A stretch of DNA of 64,000 nucleotides, taken from positions 310,001 to 374,000 of the forward strand of contig JALNZG010000003.1 of NCBI GenBank assembly GCA_023229425.1, written 5' to 3'. The notes under the pieces are model-generated. The model searched no databases. It was not told where the DNA came from and saw only the letters and a program-made list of their open reading frames with translations. Shown piece by piece: positions 53,831 to 63,300 of the stretch; position 1 is the first letter of the stretch, and each line of letters starts with the position of its first letter. The translations under genes were made by a program, and so were the position numbers. The DNA is from Ignavibacteriaceae bacterium (GTDB taxonomy: Bacteria; Bacteroidota; Ignavibacteria; Ignavibacteriales; Ignavibacteriaceae).

Positions 53831-55654
53831 TTATTTGAGCAGGATCATTTTTCTTGTTATAGCGTTCCGGTTTGTTGTCATTCTGTAATAATAAATCCCG
53901 CCGCTCAATTTAGAAGCATCAAACGGAATGGAATACTCTCCGGCGTTTTGTACTGTGTTTACGAGGGTTTTTACTTTTCTCCCGAGCACATCAAAAACAG
54001 TGATATTCACCAATCCCAATTCGGGAACAGAATAGTTTATTGTTGTTACCGGATTAAATGGATTCGGATAATTCTGGGAGAGGCTAAAGTTTTTTTCAGC
54101 AGCTAAGTTTACTTCAACTTCTTGCGAGTATGAATTTGATCCATCGTAGTTGGTTTGTTTCAATCGATATACTATTACGTTTCCGTTAATATCAGAAACT
54201 TTATCAACGTAAGAATAGTATGATTTATATGTAGTTGTCCCTTTTCCTTCGGCAAAACCTACCGATTGCCATTCGATATTTTTCCCAACGATCTTTCGTT
54301 CGATCTCAAAGCAAAGATTGTTCGTTTCGGTAGCGGTCTCCCACTGCAAGAGAACACTCTTTCCCGATCTTTTTGCTTCAAAAGAAGTTAATTCGACGGG
54401 AACAGTTCCATCAAAAAATAAATATAAATTAATTTCGTTATAGAAAAGATCTTCCGTTATATTATATTCGATATCACCAGCCTTAAAAATTGTGTCCTTT
54501 GGACTTAATCCATATGGAACTTTATAAGAATAGTTTAATTGCGCTTGAACTCCCGACTTTAAAGTGAAACGGATCGTGCAAGTATCATTTGCCTTTTTTT
54601 GCAAAAGAATTTTATACCTCTTCGGACCATAATAAAATCTATCTCCTTTTTTAAAATCTTTAAGAGAAGTCAACTTGTCCACGATAAGAAATCTCGCGTC
54701 GAACGAATCCGGAACAGCAACTTGAGTAAGAGGAATTTCTCCAAGTGTTGAATCAAGTCCATTTGTCGCATCCGGATGAATCCCGGCAATAAGCCCAATG
54801 GTTTTATTTCCAGATGAAAACTGCATAGGTAGTTCAAATCCATCCAAAGGCGTATATTGAGTTGTAGAAACAACGAAAGTACCCGAATTTTCAGCATAAT
54901 AACAGGGATAATCGCCAACTCTTATTTTGCATTTATTAGAATTTATTGAAGGAACCGTCCACGAATAACTCGTATCAGATCGATTTGGAGTAGTGCCAAA
55001 GTACTCCCATGATGCTCCGTTATCCGTTGAAAGGAAGAGATCGTTTTGGACAGGAGAGCCATACCAAAAATTAAATTTAATATCAACAACTGAACCTGCA
55101 TGTAAGACGTCTCCACCTTGAGGTGAATAAAAATTAGAACGTGGATACGAGAGCGCCATCATGTAAAGAACTGAAACTTTTATCTGGTTTGATGGGATAG
55201 GCGTTTGAAAATATATTGAATCCGGGCTCCAAAATTCAGCTAAAACGGTTTCATTAGCTATGTTTATAAACTTTACATAGGTAACGAAGCTGGATAGGTG
55301 ATTACTTGTAATCGTAACGCGTTGAGAATTTACCCATTCCACAATATAGTTTGCTGCAGCAAAAAAATTACATCCTGCTCTAAAATCTTTATATGTGGTT
55401 GTGATAGAATCCGGCAAACGAAAACGGGCATCGAATTGGTTTGGTGTATAAGGTGGTAATTGAATTTCTCCAAAACTTGAATCAATTCCATCGGTGGCGC
55501 GACTGTCATATCCGGCGGTTAAAGTTTTTACTTCATTATTGGCAGAAATAACATCAAAAGGAAATTCTCCATGAGCAGTTATTTGAGCAGAAGCAGAAAA
55601 GATAGCAAAAAATTGAAATGTTGCAAAAAGTGTAAAAAATCTTTTTGTTCCCAT
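53831..55654 (-). CDS. Secreted protein with duplicated N-terminal domain and T9SS sorting domain
   Basis: A 607-residue exported protein. ATG 55654 is chosen because AGGGAG lies eight bases upstream; it is followed by a signal peptide (TKRFFTLFATFQFFAIFSAS). Two homologous blocks are visible: YTPNQFDARFRLPDSITTTY / KDFRAGCNFFAA and VPDSFDARFLIVDKLT / KDFKKGDRFYYG, each preceded by ATDGIDSSFGEIQLP or ATNGLDSTLGEIPL. An FN3-like region (VELTSFEAKRSGKSVLLQWE) and a type A T9SS sorting domain (QNYPNPFNPVTTINYSVPE, ending ITRKMILLK) follow. It contains no catalytic motif that I know. The likely location is the cell surface or medium. Confidence 0.87.
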   Translation of the reverse strand: MGTKRFFTLFATFQFFAIFSASAQITAHGEFPFDVISANNEVKTLTAGYDSRATDGIDSSFGEIQLPPYTPNQFDARFRLPDSITTTYKDFRAGCNFFAAANYIVEWVNSQRVTITSNHLSSFVTYVKFINIANETVLAEFWSPDSIYFQTPIPSNQIKVSVLYMMALSYPRSNFYSPQGGDVLHAGSVVDIKFNFWYGSPVQNDLFLSTDNGASWEYFGTTPNRSDTSYSWTVPSINSNKCKIRVGDYPCYYAENSGTFVVSTTQYTPLDGFELPMQFSSGNKTIGLIAGIHPDATNGLDSTLGEIPLTQVAVPDSFDARFLIVDKLTSLKDFKKGDRFYYGPKRYKILLQKKANDTCTIRFTLKSGVQAQLNYSYKVPYGLSPKDTIFKAGDIEYNITEDLFYNEINLYLFFDGTVPVELTSFEAKRSGKSVLLQWETATETNNLCFEIERKIVGKNIEWQSVGFAEGKGTTTYKSYYSYVDKVSDINGNVIVYRLKQTNYDGSNSYSQEVEVNLAAEKNFSLSQNYPNPFNPVTTINYSVPELGLVNITVFDVLGRKVKTLVNTVQNAGEYSIPFDASKLSGGIYYYRMTTNRNAITRKMILLK

Positions 55655-55794
55655 TACCAAAACTCCCTGAATATGTGGTTACAACTTAGTGATTATCTAA
55701 ATTGTAGCCAAAATGAAACTTATTCTACCCGTTTCTAATTATTTCAAACGATTTTGAACTTTGGAGAAAATTCTTTCTTTCAGTCTGATTTTTT

Positions 55795-55826
55795 TTGATT
55801 CTTTTAAAAGATTTTGCGTATATTTC
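55795..55826 (+). promoter_or_regulatory. Candidate promoter of rpmB
   Basis: TTG (55795-55797), 21 bases, TATATTTC (55819-55826), seven of eight positions of TAnnTTTG. It lies 30 bases before the ribosomal-protein start codon, which has AAAGGA eight bases upstream. Confidence 0.5.
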
Positions 55827-55856
55827 ACCCTTAAAATTTGGAGAAAAGGAAATACC

Positions 55857-56099
55857 ATGTCAAGAACTTGTCAATTATTAGGAATAAAACCTGTTTCAGG
55901 GAATAACGTTTCCCATGCAAATAATAGAACTAAAAGAAGATTTTTACCTAATTTGCAGAAAAAAAGAGTTTGGGTACAGGAACTTGGTCGTTTTGTAACC
56001 GTAAAAATAAGCGCCCGCGGAATTAAAACTATTGCAAAGAACGGTACGTCTGATTTAGCAAAACTTATCATAGACAAAAAGATTTCTGTCCGCTCATAA
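55857..56099 (+). CDS. rpmB: Ribosomal protein bL28
   Basis: An 80-residue basic protein of the large ribosomal subunit. MSRTCQLLGIKPVSGNNVSH and NNRTKRRFLPNLQKKRVWV are the family signatures, followed by RFVTVKISARGIKTIAKNG. The frame is open upstream to 55761, but ATG 55857 gives the normal L28 length and has a Shine-Dalgarno. It is monocistronic, with its own promoter candidate and a strong terminator. L33, often next to L28 in other bacteria, is not here. Confidence 0.97.
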   Translation: MSRTCQLLGIKPVSGNNVSHANNRTKRRFLPNLQKKRVWVQELGRFVTVKISARGIKTIAKNGTSDLAKLIIDKKISVRS

Positions 56100-56116
56100 A
56101 ATTTTTCAGTTTTAAT

Positions 56117-56154
56117 AAAAAACGCTATCCCAACAAGTCGGGATAGCGTTTTTT
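56117..56154 (+). terminator. Terminator of rpmB
   Basis: Perfect stem AAAAAACGCTATCCC / GGGATAGCGTTTTTT around an eight-base loop with a T-run; it can also serve the convergent M2 peptidase gene. Confidence 0.92.
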
Positions 56155-56178
56155 GTTTTAAATTTCTTCCTCTCGTCT

Positions 56179-57873
56179 TTACTCGACAAACTGCTTCGCG
56201 TAATATTTTGCCGTCAGTTTTTCTCCGGTTGCTTTCTCGATCATATCATTCCAATAATATTTTGTTCCCGGCTTAAAGACTTTATCCAATAAATATTTTC
56301 CAACTTCCGGTTTGTAAACAAAACTTTGGTTTTTCAAATCCTGCGAATGGAGAACATTTTTTACGATGTACGCATAATACTGTGAAGCTAAAAGTTCGCC
56401 CATTAAATAATTATGATAATATGCTGGGTAAAGCGCAATATGAATTTTAGAAGCATAATCAGGTTTGTTCCTTCCTTCTGGCCGTTTTAACATTTGAAAT
56501 TTTTCTACCAGATCCCACCACAATTTATTTAGATCCGCATCGGGATTTTCATACATCCCTTTTTCAAAACGATAAACAACTTGCACCCAGCGGCTAAACG
56601 TTAATTGCTCAAGTCGGAGCGATTTAAAACTCTCATCTGCAATTTTTTCTTTTTCTTCTTTTGATATTCCAACCATATCAACAAGCCATTGACCGTTGCT
56701 TGCCATTCTTCCGAACATCATCGCAATCGCTTCGGTTGTAAAAGTATGAGCCGGTTCTCGCAAACTCCAAGGAAGTGTGCTGTCTATATTATAGTCATAA
56801 GCCGCATGACCAAACTCGTGAAGCATGGTTCCCATCCAATTGTAATTCGGTTTTACGTTGCACACAACGCGGACGTCCTTTCCCCTATTGAGGTTTGAAC
56901 AATATGCGTGCTGATATTTTCCTTCTTTTTCAAAGAGATCACTTTTGGCGATCATGTTATCAATCGGCAAACCAAGTCCGGCGTAATAGTTTCTTGTTAA
57001 TGCGACGACATCTTTGTCCTTGTAATAGCTGTCCAAATTTACATTATAAATTTTCGGCGCTTCCTGGAAGAAACGGTTTTCATAATGCCACGGCATAAGT
57101 TTTTCTTTTGGAAGATTAAACTTTTTTGCAAGATGCGCATCAATATCATTTTTAAGATTAGCAAATGCGCCTTTAGTTAAGTCGTCAAGTTCATTTAAAA
57201 GATTTTCAATTTCTTGCGGATCTTGCTCACTTAATTTCAAACTCATTTCGTGATAATTTTTATAGCCAAGTTCGCGTGCGGCTTCATTCCGGAGTTTAAT
57301 TAATTTGATAAAATCATCGTGAATAACTTCCGCAACAACTTTACTTGCCGACCAGGTCGCCTCAAGCAATTTACTATCGGTGGAAGTTTTTAAAGTGTTT
57401 TCAACTTCGTTATCGGTGATCTTTTTACCGTTTACTTCCGCTCTGAATGTAGAAAATTTCTTCTCGGTTTCATTTTGAAGCCGGATCATTTCCTCAAGTT
57501 TCTTTTCATCAATTTGACTTGATGCATACGCATTGTAAATTTTAATAAGTTGACGGTTGAGGAGTTCGTCTTGAATGGTATTTGAATCTTTGAACTTTTT
57601 AATCTTAGCAAAATCTCCTTTGTTCGCATAAATTTTACTTAGTTGAACTTGTAAATCGGCGGACTTTTTATAATCCTCTTCTTTGCCGGAGATTGTTGCA
57701 TTAAAGTAAGCCGTGTTCGCTTCCGTATAAAGCGGAGCTACTTTTGCCTCGTAGTCTTTTAAAAATCTTTTGAATGGTTCTGTCATATCTTCCTTCTTTA
57801 AACACCCCGATAAAAACCCAATTATAAAAATGTTGATTAAGAGAGTAAACAAAACTGATTTTTTGAACTTCAT
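56179..57873 (-). CDS. M2-family zinc metallopeptidase (ACE-like peptidyl-dipeptidase), lipoprotein
   Basis: A 564-residue peptidase. The signal ends in the lipobox FLSGC (C24), predicting a lipid-anchored periplasmic or surface enzyme. The zinc site is LHEFGHAAYD (H352, E353, H356) with E381 about 25 residues later in AHTFTTEAIAMMFGRM, the spacing of angiotensin-converting enzyme. The mostly helical remainder agrees with the M2 fold. It would release dipeptides from peptide C-termini, suiting a peptide-degrading lifestyle. It is transcribed alone. Confidence 0.92.
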   Translation of the reverse strand: MKFKKSVLFTLLINIFIIGFLSGCLKKEDMTEPFKRFLKDYEAKVAPLYTEANTAYFNATISGKEEDYKKSADLQVQLSKIYANKGDFAKIKKFKDSNTIQDELLNRQLIKIYNAYASSQIDEKKLEEMIRLQNETEKKFSTFRAEVNGKKITDNEVENTLKTSTDSKLLEATWSASKVVAEVIHDDFIKLIKLRNEAARELGYKNYHEMSLKLSEQDPQEIENLLNELDDLTKGAFANLKNDIDAHLAKKFNLPKEKLMPWHYENRFFQEAPKIYNVNLDSYYKDKDVVALTRNYYAGLGLPIDNMIAKSDLFEKEGKYQHAYCSNLNRGKDVRVVCNVKPNYNWMGTMLHEFGHAAYDYNIDSTLPWSLREPAHTFTTEAIAMMFGRMASNGQWLVDMVGISKEEKEKIADESFKSLRLEQLTFSRWVQVVYRFEKGMYENPDADLNKLWWDLVEKFQMLKRPEGRNKPDYASKIHIALYPAYYHNYLMGELLASQYYAYIVKNVLHSQDLKNQSFVYKPEVGKYLLDKVFKPGTKYYWNDMIEKATGEKLTAKYYAKQFVE

Positions 57874-57938
57874 TTTTAACTCCTAAAATTTAGTGGTTAA
57901 AATTAGGGATTAAATCCTAACAGAAAAAATTAACCAAC

Positions 57939-58001
57939 GAATGGTTGAATGAGTGCCTGAAATAAAATTATCAATCCATCATTTATTACATTCAACCATT
58001 C
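57939..58001. repeat. Perfect 13-bp inverted repeat
   Basis: GAATGGTTGAATG (57939-57951) and CATTCAACCATTC (57989-58001) are exact reverse complements 37 bases apart, in the 302-base gap 57874-58175 upstream of the M2 peptidase gene. Nothing else gene-like is seen there apart from repeat copy C. Confidence 0.75.
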
Positions 58002-58040
58002 CTCCATTCATTCTTCGCGTGGTTTAGCCGGCAACCAAAC

Positions 58041-58146
58041 TTTTTTTGATCTCAGTCCGCCGCGGCGGAAAGGATTAACGATTTTTGATTTTGAAGTTAA
58101 AAACAAATCAAAAATCGTCCCGGTTTGGCGGGATTAATCCTTGTTC
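58041..58146. repeat. Dispersed intergenic repeat, copy C
   Basis: TTTTTTTGATCTCAG, the GC palindrome TCCGCCGCGGCGGA, then GGATTAACGATTTTTGATTT match the left half of copies A and B. The right arm AAATCAAAAATCGT, interrupted by CCCGGTTTGGCGGG, then ATTAATCC, makes a long near-perfect inverted repeat of the left arm. Confidence 0.8.
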
Positions 58147-58175
58147 ATAGATTTTTGCACGACATTCTTCACCTT

Positions 58176-58892
58176 TTACGTCTCAATTGAGAAAGGAGTA
58201 AAGTTTGTATTGCGGTCATAAAAGTCTTCGTGTTCTTTTCGCTTTAAGAAATTCACAACTTTATATGTCATCGGTGTGGCAATTACTTCCCAAAGAACTT
58301 TCAAAACGTAGTTGGTTATCATCACTTTTAAGAGAAGATCGTTGGACCAGAAACCATAAAAAGCAATTGGATAAAAGATCATTGAATCTATAGCCTCACC
58401 GGCAATAGTTGAGCCAATGGTTCTTGTCCACAAATATTTTCCATTGGTTGAGAGTTTCATTTTTGCAAGAACAAAAGAGTTGACAAATTCACCGCAGAAA
58501 AAAGCGGTAAGAGAGGCTGCTACAATTCTTGTCGTTTGCCCGAACACAACAACGTAAGCGTCCTGATGCACCCATCCCGGAGCCGCCGGAAGACCGACAA
58601 CCACAGCCGACATGATTGATGCAAAACCTAACGCTGCAAAGCCAGCCCAAACAACTTTACGCGAACGGGCATAACCGTAAACTTCAGTTAAAATATCATT
58701 AAAAAAATAACTGATCGGGAAGAAGAGAATCCCGGCACCGAAAGTAAATCCGAATAAAGAGACAACCTTTTCAGCCCCAATAATGTTTGAGCATAGTAGA
58801 ATGGTTACAAAAGCCGCCATTATAAAATCATAATACTTAAATTTCTTTGCGGAAGTTAAATTTGGATATATCTGTTCATTTTCTTTTTGCAT
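58176..58892 (-). CDS. yhhQ: Queuosine precursor transporter (YhhQ/VUT family)
   Basis: A 238-residue membrane protein with about six helices, importing 7-cyano- or 7-aminomethyl-7-deazaguanine for queuosine tRNA modification. Family features: ILLCSNIIGAEKVVSLFGF, FPISYFFNDILTEVYGYARS, the ARSRKVVWAGF loop, AFFCGEFVNSFVLAKMK, RTIGSTIAGEAIDSMIFYPI. ATG 58892 is preferred over a GTG seven codons upstream because neither has a strong ribosome-binding site and ATG gives the usual length. It precedes repeat copy C. Confidence 0.92.
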   Translation of the reverse strand: MQKENEQIYPNLTSAKKFKYYDFIMAAFVTILLCSNIIGAEKVVSLFGFTFGAGILFFPISYFFNDILTEVYGYARSRKVVWAGFAALGFASIMSAVVVGLPAAPGWVHQDAYVVVFGQTTRIVAASLTAFFCGEFVNSFVLAKMKLSTNGKYLWTRTIGSTIAGEAIDSMIFYPIAFYGFWSNDLLLKVMITNYVLKVLWEVIATPMTYKVVNFLKRKEHEDFYDRNTNFTPFSIET

Positions 58893-58968
58893 AACTACTC
58901 TTATAATATTCACTTCTAATAAAATGTTTTTTTTAAGAGATTAGTTCCGAAAGGAGAAAATAATCGCC

Positions 58969-59676
58969 TCAATTCTCATTAGTCTTCCCTAAAACTTCAA
59001 AAGGAATGTCGAGGAGTTCAAACTTTTTCCAGCCGGTAAAATCATAATGCCACCATTCTGAGGTTATAGATTCAAAACCATATTTTGTCATTATCGTTTT
59101 TAGCAGTTCGCGGTTCTTCAGAATATTTTCTGGCAGATTATTGTAGTTGTGATGAGCTTTTTCAGTGAAATCATCATACGGAGTCGGCATTTCCAGCTCA
59201 ACTTTCTTTCTCAGATCAACTAAGGTAACATCCACTGCGCAGGCGCGGTTATGCCGCGAACCGGTTTGGGGACTTGCCGCATAGCGGTCATCGTGAACAA
59301 ATTCCCACATTTTTTCCGTTACGGAATAAGGGCGGTAGGCATCAAAAACCTTGAGCGAAATATTCTGCCGGAGTAATTCCTCTTGAATTTTCTTCAACGC
59401 AACTGCGGCAGGCAATCGTAAAAAAATCTTTTGGCTCTCATAAAACTTCGTCTTTGCAAAATTATTTTCCGTAGCATAACGGACATCAATAAAAAGATTT
59501 GGGATAAATTTTGCCAAATCAATTAAGACTTTGGCGCTATCTTTTTTTATTTGATCTTGATAGAGAGCAAAATCACTAACAACCCGCAGACCATATTTAT
59601 TTTTTGGAATTTGCTGCGCATAGTTTGCAGAAATAAAAAGGAAAAGCAAAACAACGGAAGTAAATCGATATCTCAT
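58969..59676 (-). CDS. D-alanyl-D-alanine dipeptidase (VanX/DdpX-like, M15D)
   Basis: A 235-residue zinc dipeptidase with a signal peptide (about 1-20, ISANYAQ). The active site is complete: FDAYRPYSVTEKMW, SRHNRACAVDVTL with zinc ligands H142 and D149, and SEWWHYDF with base E207 and zinc ligand H210. The 7- and 3-residue spacings equal those of VanX. The protein is exported, unlike cytoplasmic VanX of resistance operons, and no vanH/vanA genes are nearby. The likely role is recycling D-Ala-D-Ala or other wall-derived peptides, not glycopeptide resistance. Confidence 0.93.
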   Translation of the reverse strand: MRYRFTSVVLLFLFISANYAQQIPKNKYGLRVVSDFALYQDQIKKDSAKVLIDLAKFIPNLFIDVRYATENNFAKTKFYESQKIFLRLPAAVALKKIQEELLRQNISLKVFDAYRPYSVTEKMWEFVHDDRYAASPQTGSRHNRACAVDVTLVDLRKKVELEMPTPYDDFTEKAHHNYNNLPENILKNRELLKTIMTKYGFESITSEWWHYDFTGWKKFELLDIPFEVLGKTNEN

Positions 59677-59862
59677 ATTATTTTTACTCTTAAAATTTTC
59701 AAATCAGTTTTTTCATCTTCAAAACCTGGTTACAGTTTTTACCAAATATAAAAATTTCGCACATGGACAAATTACAAACTTTGTGAGGATAACAAAAAAT
59801 TCCCCTTTCTATCAACTAACATATTTCTTAAGTTTCCCTACCAAATAAATGAAGGAGGCGAA

Positions 59863-60234
59863 TTGTTTACGATACTTGACAAAAGCAACTATTTAAGAGG
59901 TCTTTTAATAGTTGCAAAAATGAATAATAAAATTGATGAAGGCGAAAAAGACATTATCTCTAGTGCTTCAAACCGTTTTGGCTTCAGTCAGGACTTTTTA
60001 ACGGAAACGATGCAAAACATTCTTGCCAACGATTTTGTATCCAACACACCGATCCAATTTTCCAAACCGGCGGTTGCGCAGGAATTTATTGGAGAGTGTT
60101 TGAAACTCATTATCTCCAAAGATGACCCTTCACCGCGTGAATTGCTTTGGCTAAATGAAGTTGCAAAAATTAATACGTTGGACGATGAATGGTTTATCAA
60201 AGAAAAAAGATTGGCGCAACAGCAAAAGCAATAA
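59863..60234 (+). CDS. Small helical protein of unknown function (TerB-like?)
   Basis: A 123-residue soluble, mainly helical protein. Start TTG 59863 is supported by a strong AAGGAGG five bases upstream. The stretch LLIVAKMNNKIDEGEKDIIS looks like the opening helix pair of TerB/DnaJ-like acidic helical domains (an aspartate/glutamate-rich turn after a hydrophobic helix). RELLWLNEVAKINTLDDEWF near the C-terminus would be the matching last helices. The family resemblance is weak and I do not assign a function. It is upstream of the tricorn-type gene in the same direction, 112 bases apart. Confidence 0.75.
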   Translation: MFTILDKSNYLRGLLIVAKMNNKIDEGEKDIISSASNRFGFSQDFLTETMQNILANDFVSNTPIQFSKPAVAQEFIGECLKLIISKDDPSPRELLWLNEVAKINTLDDEWFIKEKRLAQQQKQ

Positions 60235-60346
60235 TATTATTTTCTATCAAACTATATTACCGTCCTTCATTTTGCTCTTTCGATTAAAGACTTGAACAGT
60301 TAATTTTTATTAAAAATTTCTCCCAAAATTATCAAAAAGGTTATGT

Positions 60347-63300
60347 ATGAAACGGTTGACATTCTTGTTTACAATGCTTCTTTTCGGAATGCAGGTTTTT
60401 TCACAACAAGAAGCAAGGCTGCTCCGATTTCCCACAATTCACGGTAACCAGATTGTATTTACGTACGCCGGCAATTTGTACACCATTGATGCAAGCGGCG
60501 GTACAGCCCGCAAGTTAACTAACGATATTGGCTTTGAAATGTTCGCAAAATTTTCTCCCGATGGAAAACAATTAGCTTTTTCGGGACAGTATGACGGCAA
60601 TACCGAAGTCTATTTGATGCCTTCAGAAGGTGGAGTTCCAAAACGTTTAACTTACACCGCAACCTTAAACCGTGATGATGTTTCCGATAGAATGGGACCA
60701 AATAATATTGTGATGACATGGAAAAATAATAATGAACTTGTTTTCCGATCACGAATGATTGAGTTTAACGATTTCAAAGGACAGCTTTATTTAGTTGATA
60801 CAAAAGGGAATTTGCCGGCACAATTACCTTTACCCCGCGGTGGTTTTTGCACTTATTCCCCCGATGAAACAAAATTAGCTTACAATAGAGTTTTCCGTGA
60901 GTTTAGAACATGGAAACGGTATCGCGGAGGTCAAGCAGATGATGTTTGGATTTACGATTTCAAAACAAAAAAAACCGAAAACATAACAAACAATCCGGCG
61001 CAGGATATTTTCCCAATGTGGAGCGCGAATAAAATTTATTTTATCTCCGACAGAACAAAAACACTTAATCTCTTTTCTTACTCACTTGATACAAAAGAAA
61101 CAAAACAACTAACCGCCTTCACTGAGTTCGATGTAAAATTTCCATCGCTTGGAGATAAAGCAGTTGTGTTTGAGAATGGTGGATACATTTATAAATTCGA
61201 TTTAGCAACTGAGAAACTTGAAAAAGTAACAATTTATTTAAATGAAGATTTCAGCCTTGGCAGAGGCGGATTGCTCGATGTTTCAAAATCAATAACCAAT
61301 TATGAAATTTCACCTGACGGCAAACGCGCGTTGTTTGGTTCGCGCGGAGAAATGTTTACTGTTCCGCAAAAAAACGGACCGACAAGAAATCTTACTAACA
61401 CCCCCGGCGTGCATGAAAGAAGCTCCAAATGGTCACCGAACGGAAAATGGATAGCTTATATTTCAGATGTTTCCGGTGAAGATGAAATTTATTTTATGCC
61501 TCAAGATGGAAGCGGAGAACCGGTTCAATTAACAAAAGGAGCCGACACTTATAAATTCAATATTGAATGGTCACCGGACAGTAAAAAGATTTTGTGGAAC
61601 GATAAAAAACTCCGCTTGCAATTTGTTGATGTCGAATCGAAAGTAGTTACGCAAGTTGAACAAGCGACTGCTTGGGAAATCACCGGAGCCGTTTGGTCAC
61701 CGGATTCCAAATGGATTTCCTACCCAAAACCCGAAGAGATTGGAATGGAAAAAGTTTATCTCTATTCTCTTGATGATAAAAAATCGTTTGCAGTAACCGA
61801 TAGCTGGTATGATTCAAACAATCCGGTTTTCAGTGAAGACGGAAAATATTTGTACTTCGTCTCGGATAGAAATTTTTCCCCGGTTTACAGTGGAACCGAA
61901 TGGAATCACGCTTACGTTGATATGGCTAAATTATACATGGTTACGCTGGCAAAGAATACTAAATCGCCTTTCGCACCAACAAGTGATGAAGTTGAAATAA
62001 AAGATGAAAAGAAGGTTGATAAAAAAGAATCAACTGAAAAATCTGAAAAGAAAGAAAGCAAACCGGAGGTTTCCGTTAAAGTTGATGCTGATGGAATTAT
62101 AAACCGTATAGTTGAAATTCCAACTGCTGCCGGAAATTATTGGAATTTAAACTCAACCGCTTCCAAGCTTTATTATCTCAGAAACAATACTGCTGAACGA
62201 AAGTCAAAACTCTTTTTATTTGATCTTGAAAAACAAAAAGAAACAGAGTTGGGCGAAATAAACGGATATGAAATTTCCACCGATAAAAAGAAAATGTTAG
62301 TCGGGAGTGAAAATTCTTATGCAATAATTGATCTGCCGACAGCGAAAATTGAGATGAAAGAGAAATTAAATCTTTCAGATATGAAAATGAATCTTGACCG
62401 GACAGCAGAATGGGAACAAATTTTTACTGAATCATGGCGGCAGATGCGCGACTTCTTTTTCGATCCAAATATGCACGGGAATAATTGGGAGAAAGTACGC
62501 AAAACTTACGAACCACTTGTTAAATATGTTAATCATCGCGCTGATCTAACTTACATCATTGGAGAAATGATCAGTGAATTAAGTGTCGGACACTCATACG
62601 TTGGCGGCGGAGATTACCCGAAAGCCGAAAGAATAAAACTGGGTCTTCTCGGCGCGAAGTTGGAGAAAGATAAATCGGGTTTCTATAAAATTATAAAAAT
62701 TCTTAAAGGACAAAATTGGGATAAAGCCACACGTTCACCATTATCGGAAATTGGCGTTGATGTTAAAGAGGGTGAATTCATCACAGCGATTAACGGAAAA
62801 CCTGTGAACGAAGTGAACAACATTTATGAACTGCTTGTAAACAAAGCCGGAAAACAAGTAACGCTGAAAATCAATTCATCACCTAAAATTGAGGGAAGCC
62901 GCGAAACTGTTATTATCCCAACTGATGATGAACAGCCGTTGTATTATTACAATTGGGTACAAAATAATATTGAAAAAGTAACCAAAGCTACCGATGGAAA
63001 AGTCGGATACATTCACATTCCTGATATGAGCGTGAACGGGTTGAATCAGTTTTCAAAATTATATTATCCGCAACTCCGCAAAGAAGCATTGATAATTGAT
63101 GACAGAGGCAACGGCGGCGGAAATGTTTCCCCGATGATCATTGAACGACTTAGAAGAGAATGGACGATGGTTGGCATCGCAAGAAACGCAGCGCCAACTT
63201 ACGATCCGGGTGGTATGCATGTTGGTCCGAAGGTCGGGTTGATAGATGAGTTCTCTGCTTCCGACGGCGATATTTTCGGTTACCGCTTTAAACAAGCGAA

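Noticed and set aside
55761..55856. 32-residue N-terminal extension of ribosomal protein bL28
   Set aside because: The normal L28 start is at 55857 with a Shine-Dalgarno, and the extension overlaps the promoter candidate.
58969..59676. Glycopeptide resistance determinant
   Set aside because: A single VanX-like exported enzyme without vanH, vanA or regulators does not make a resistance operon.
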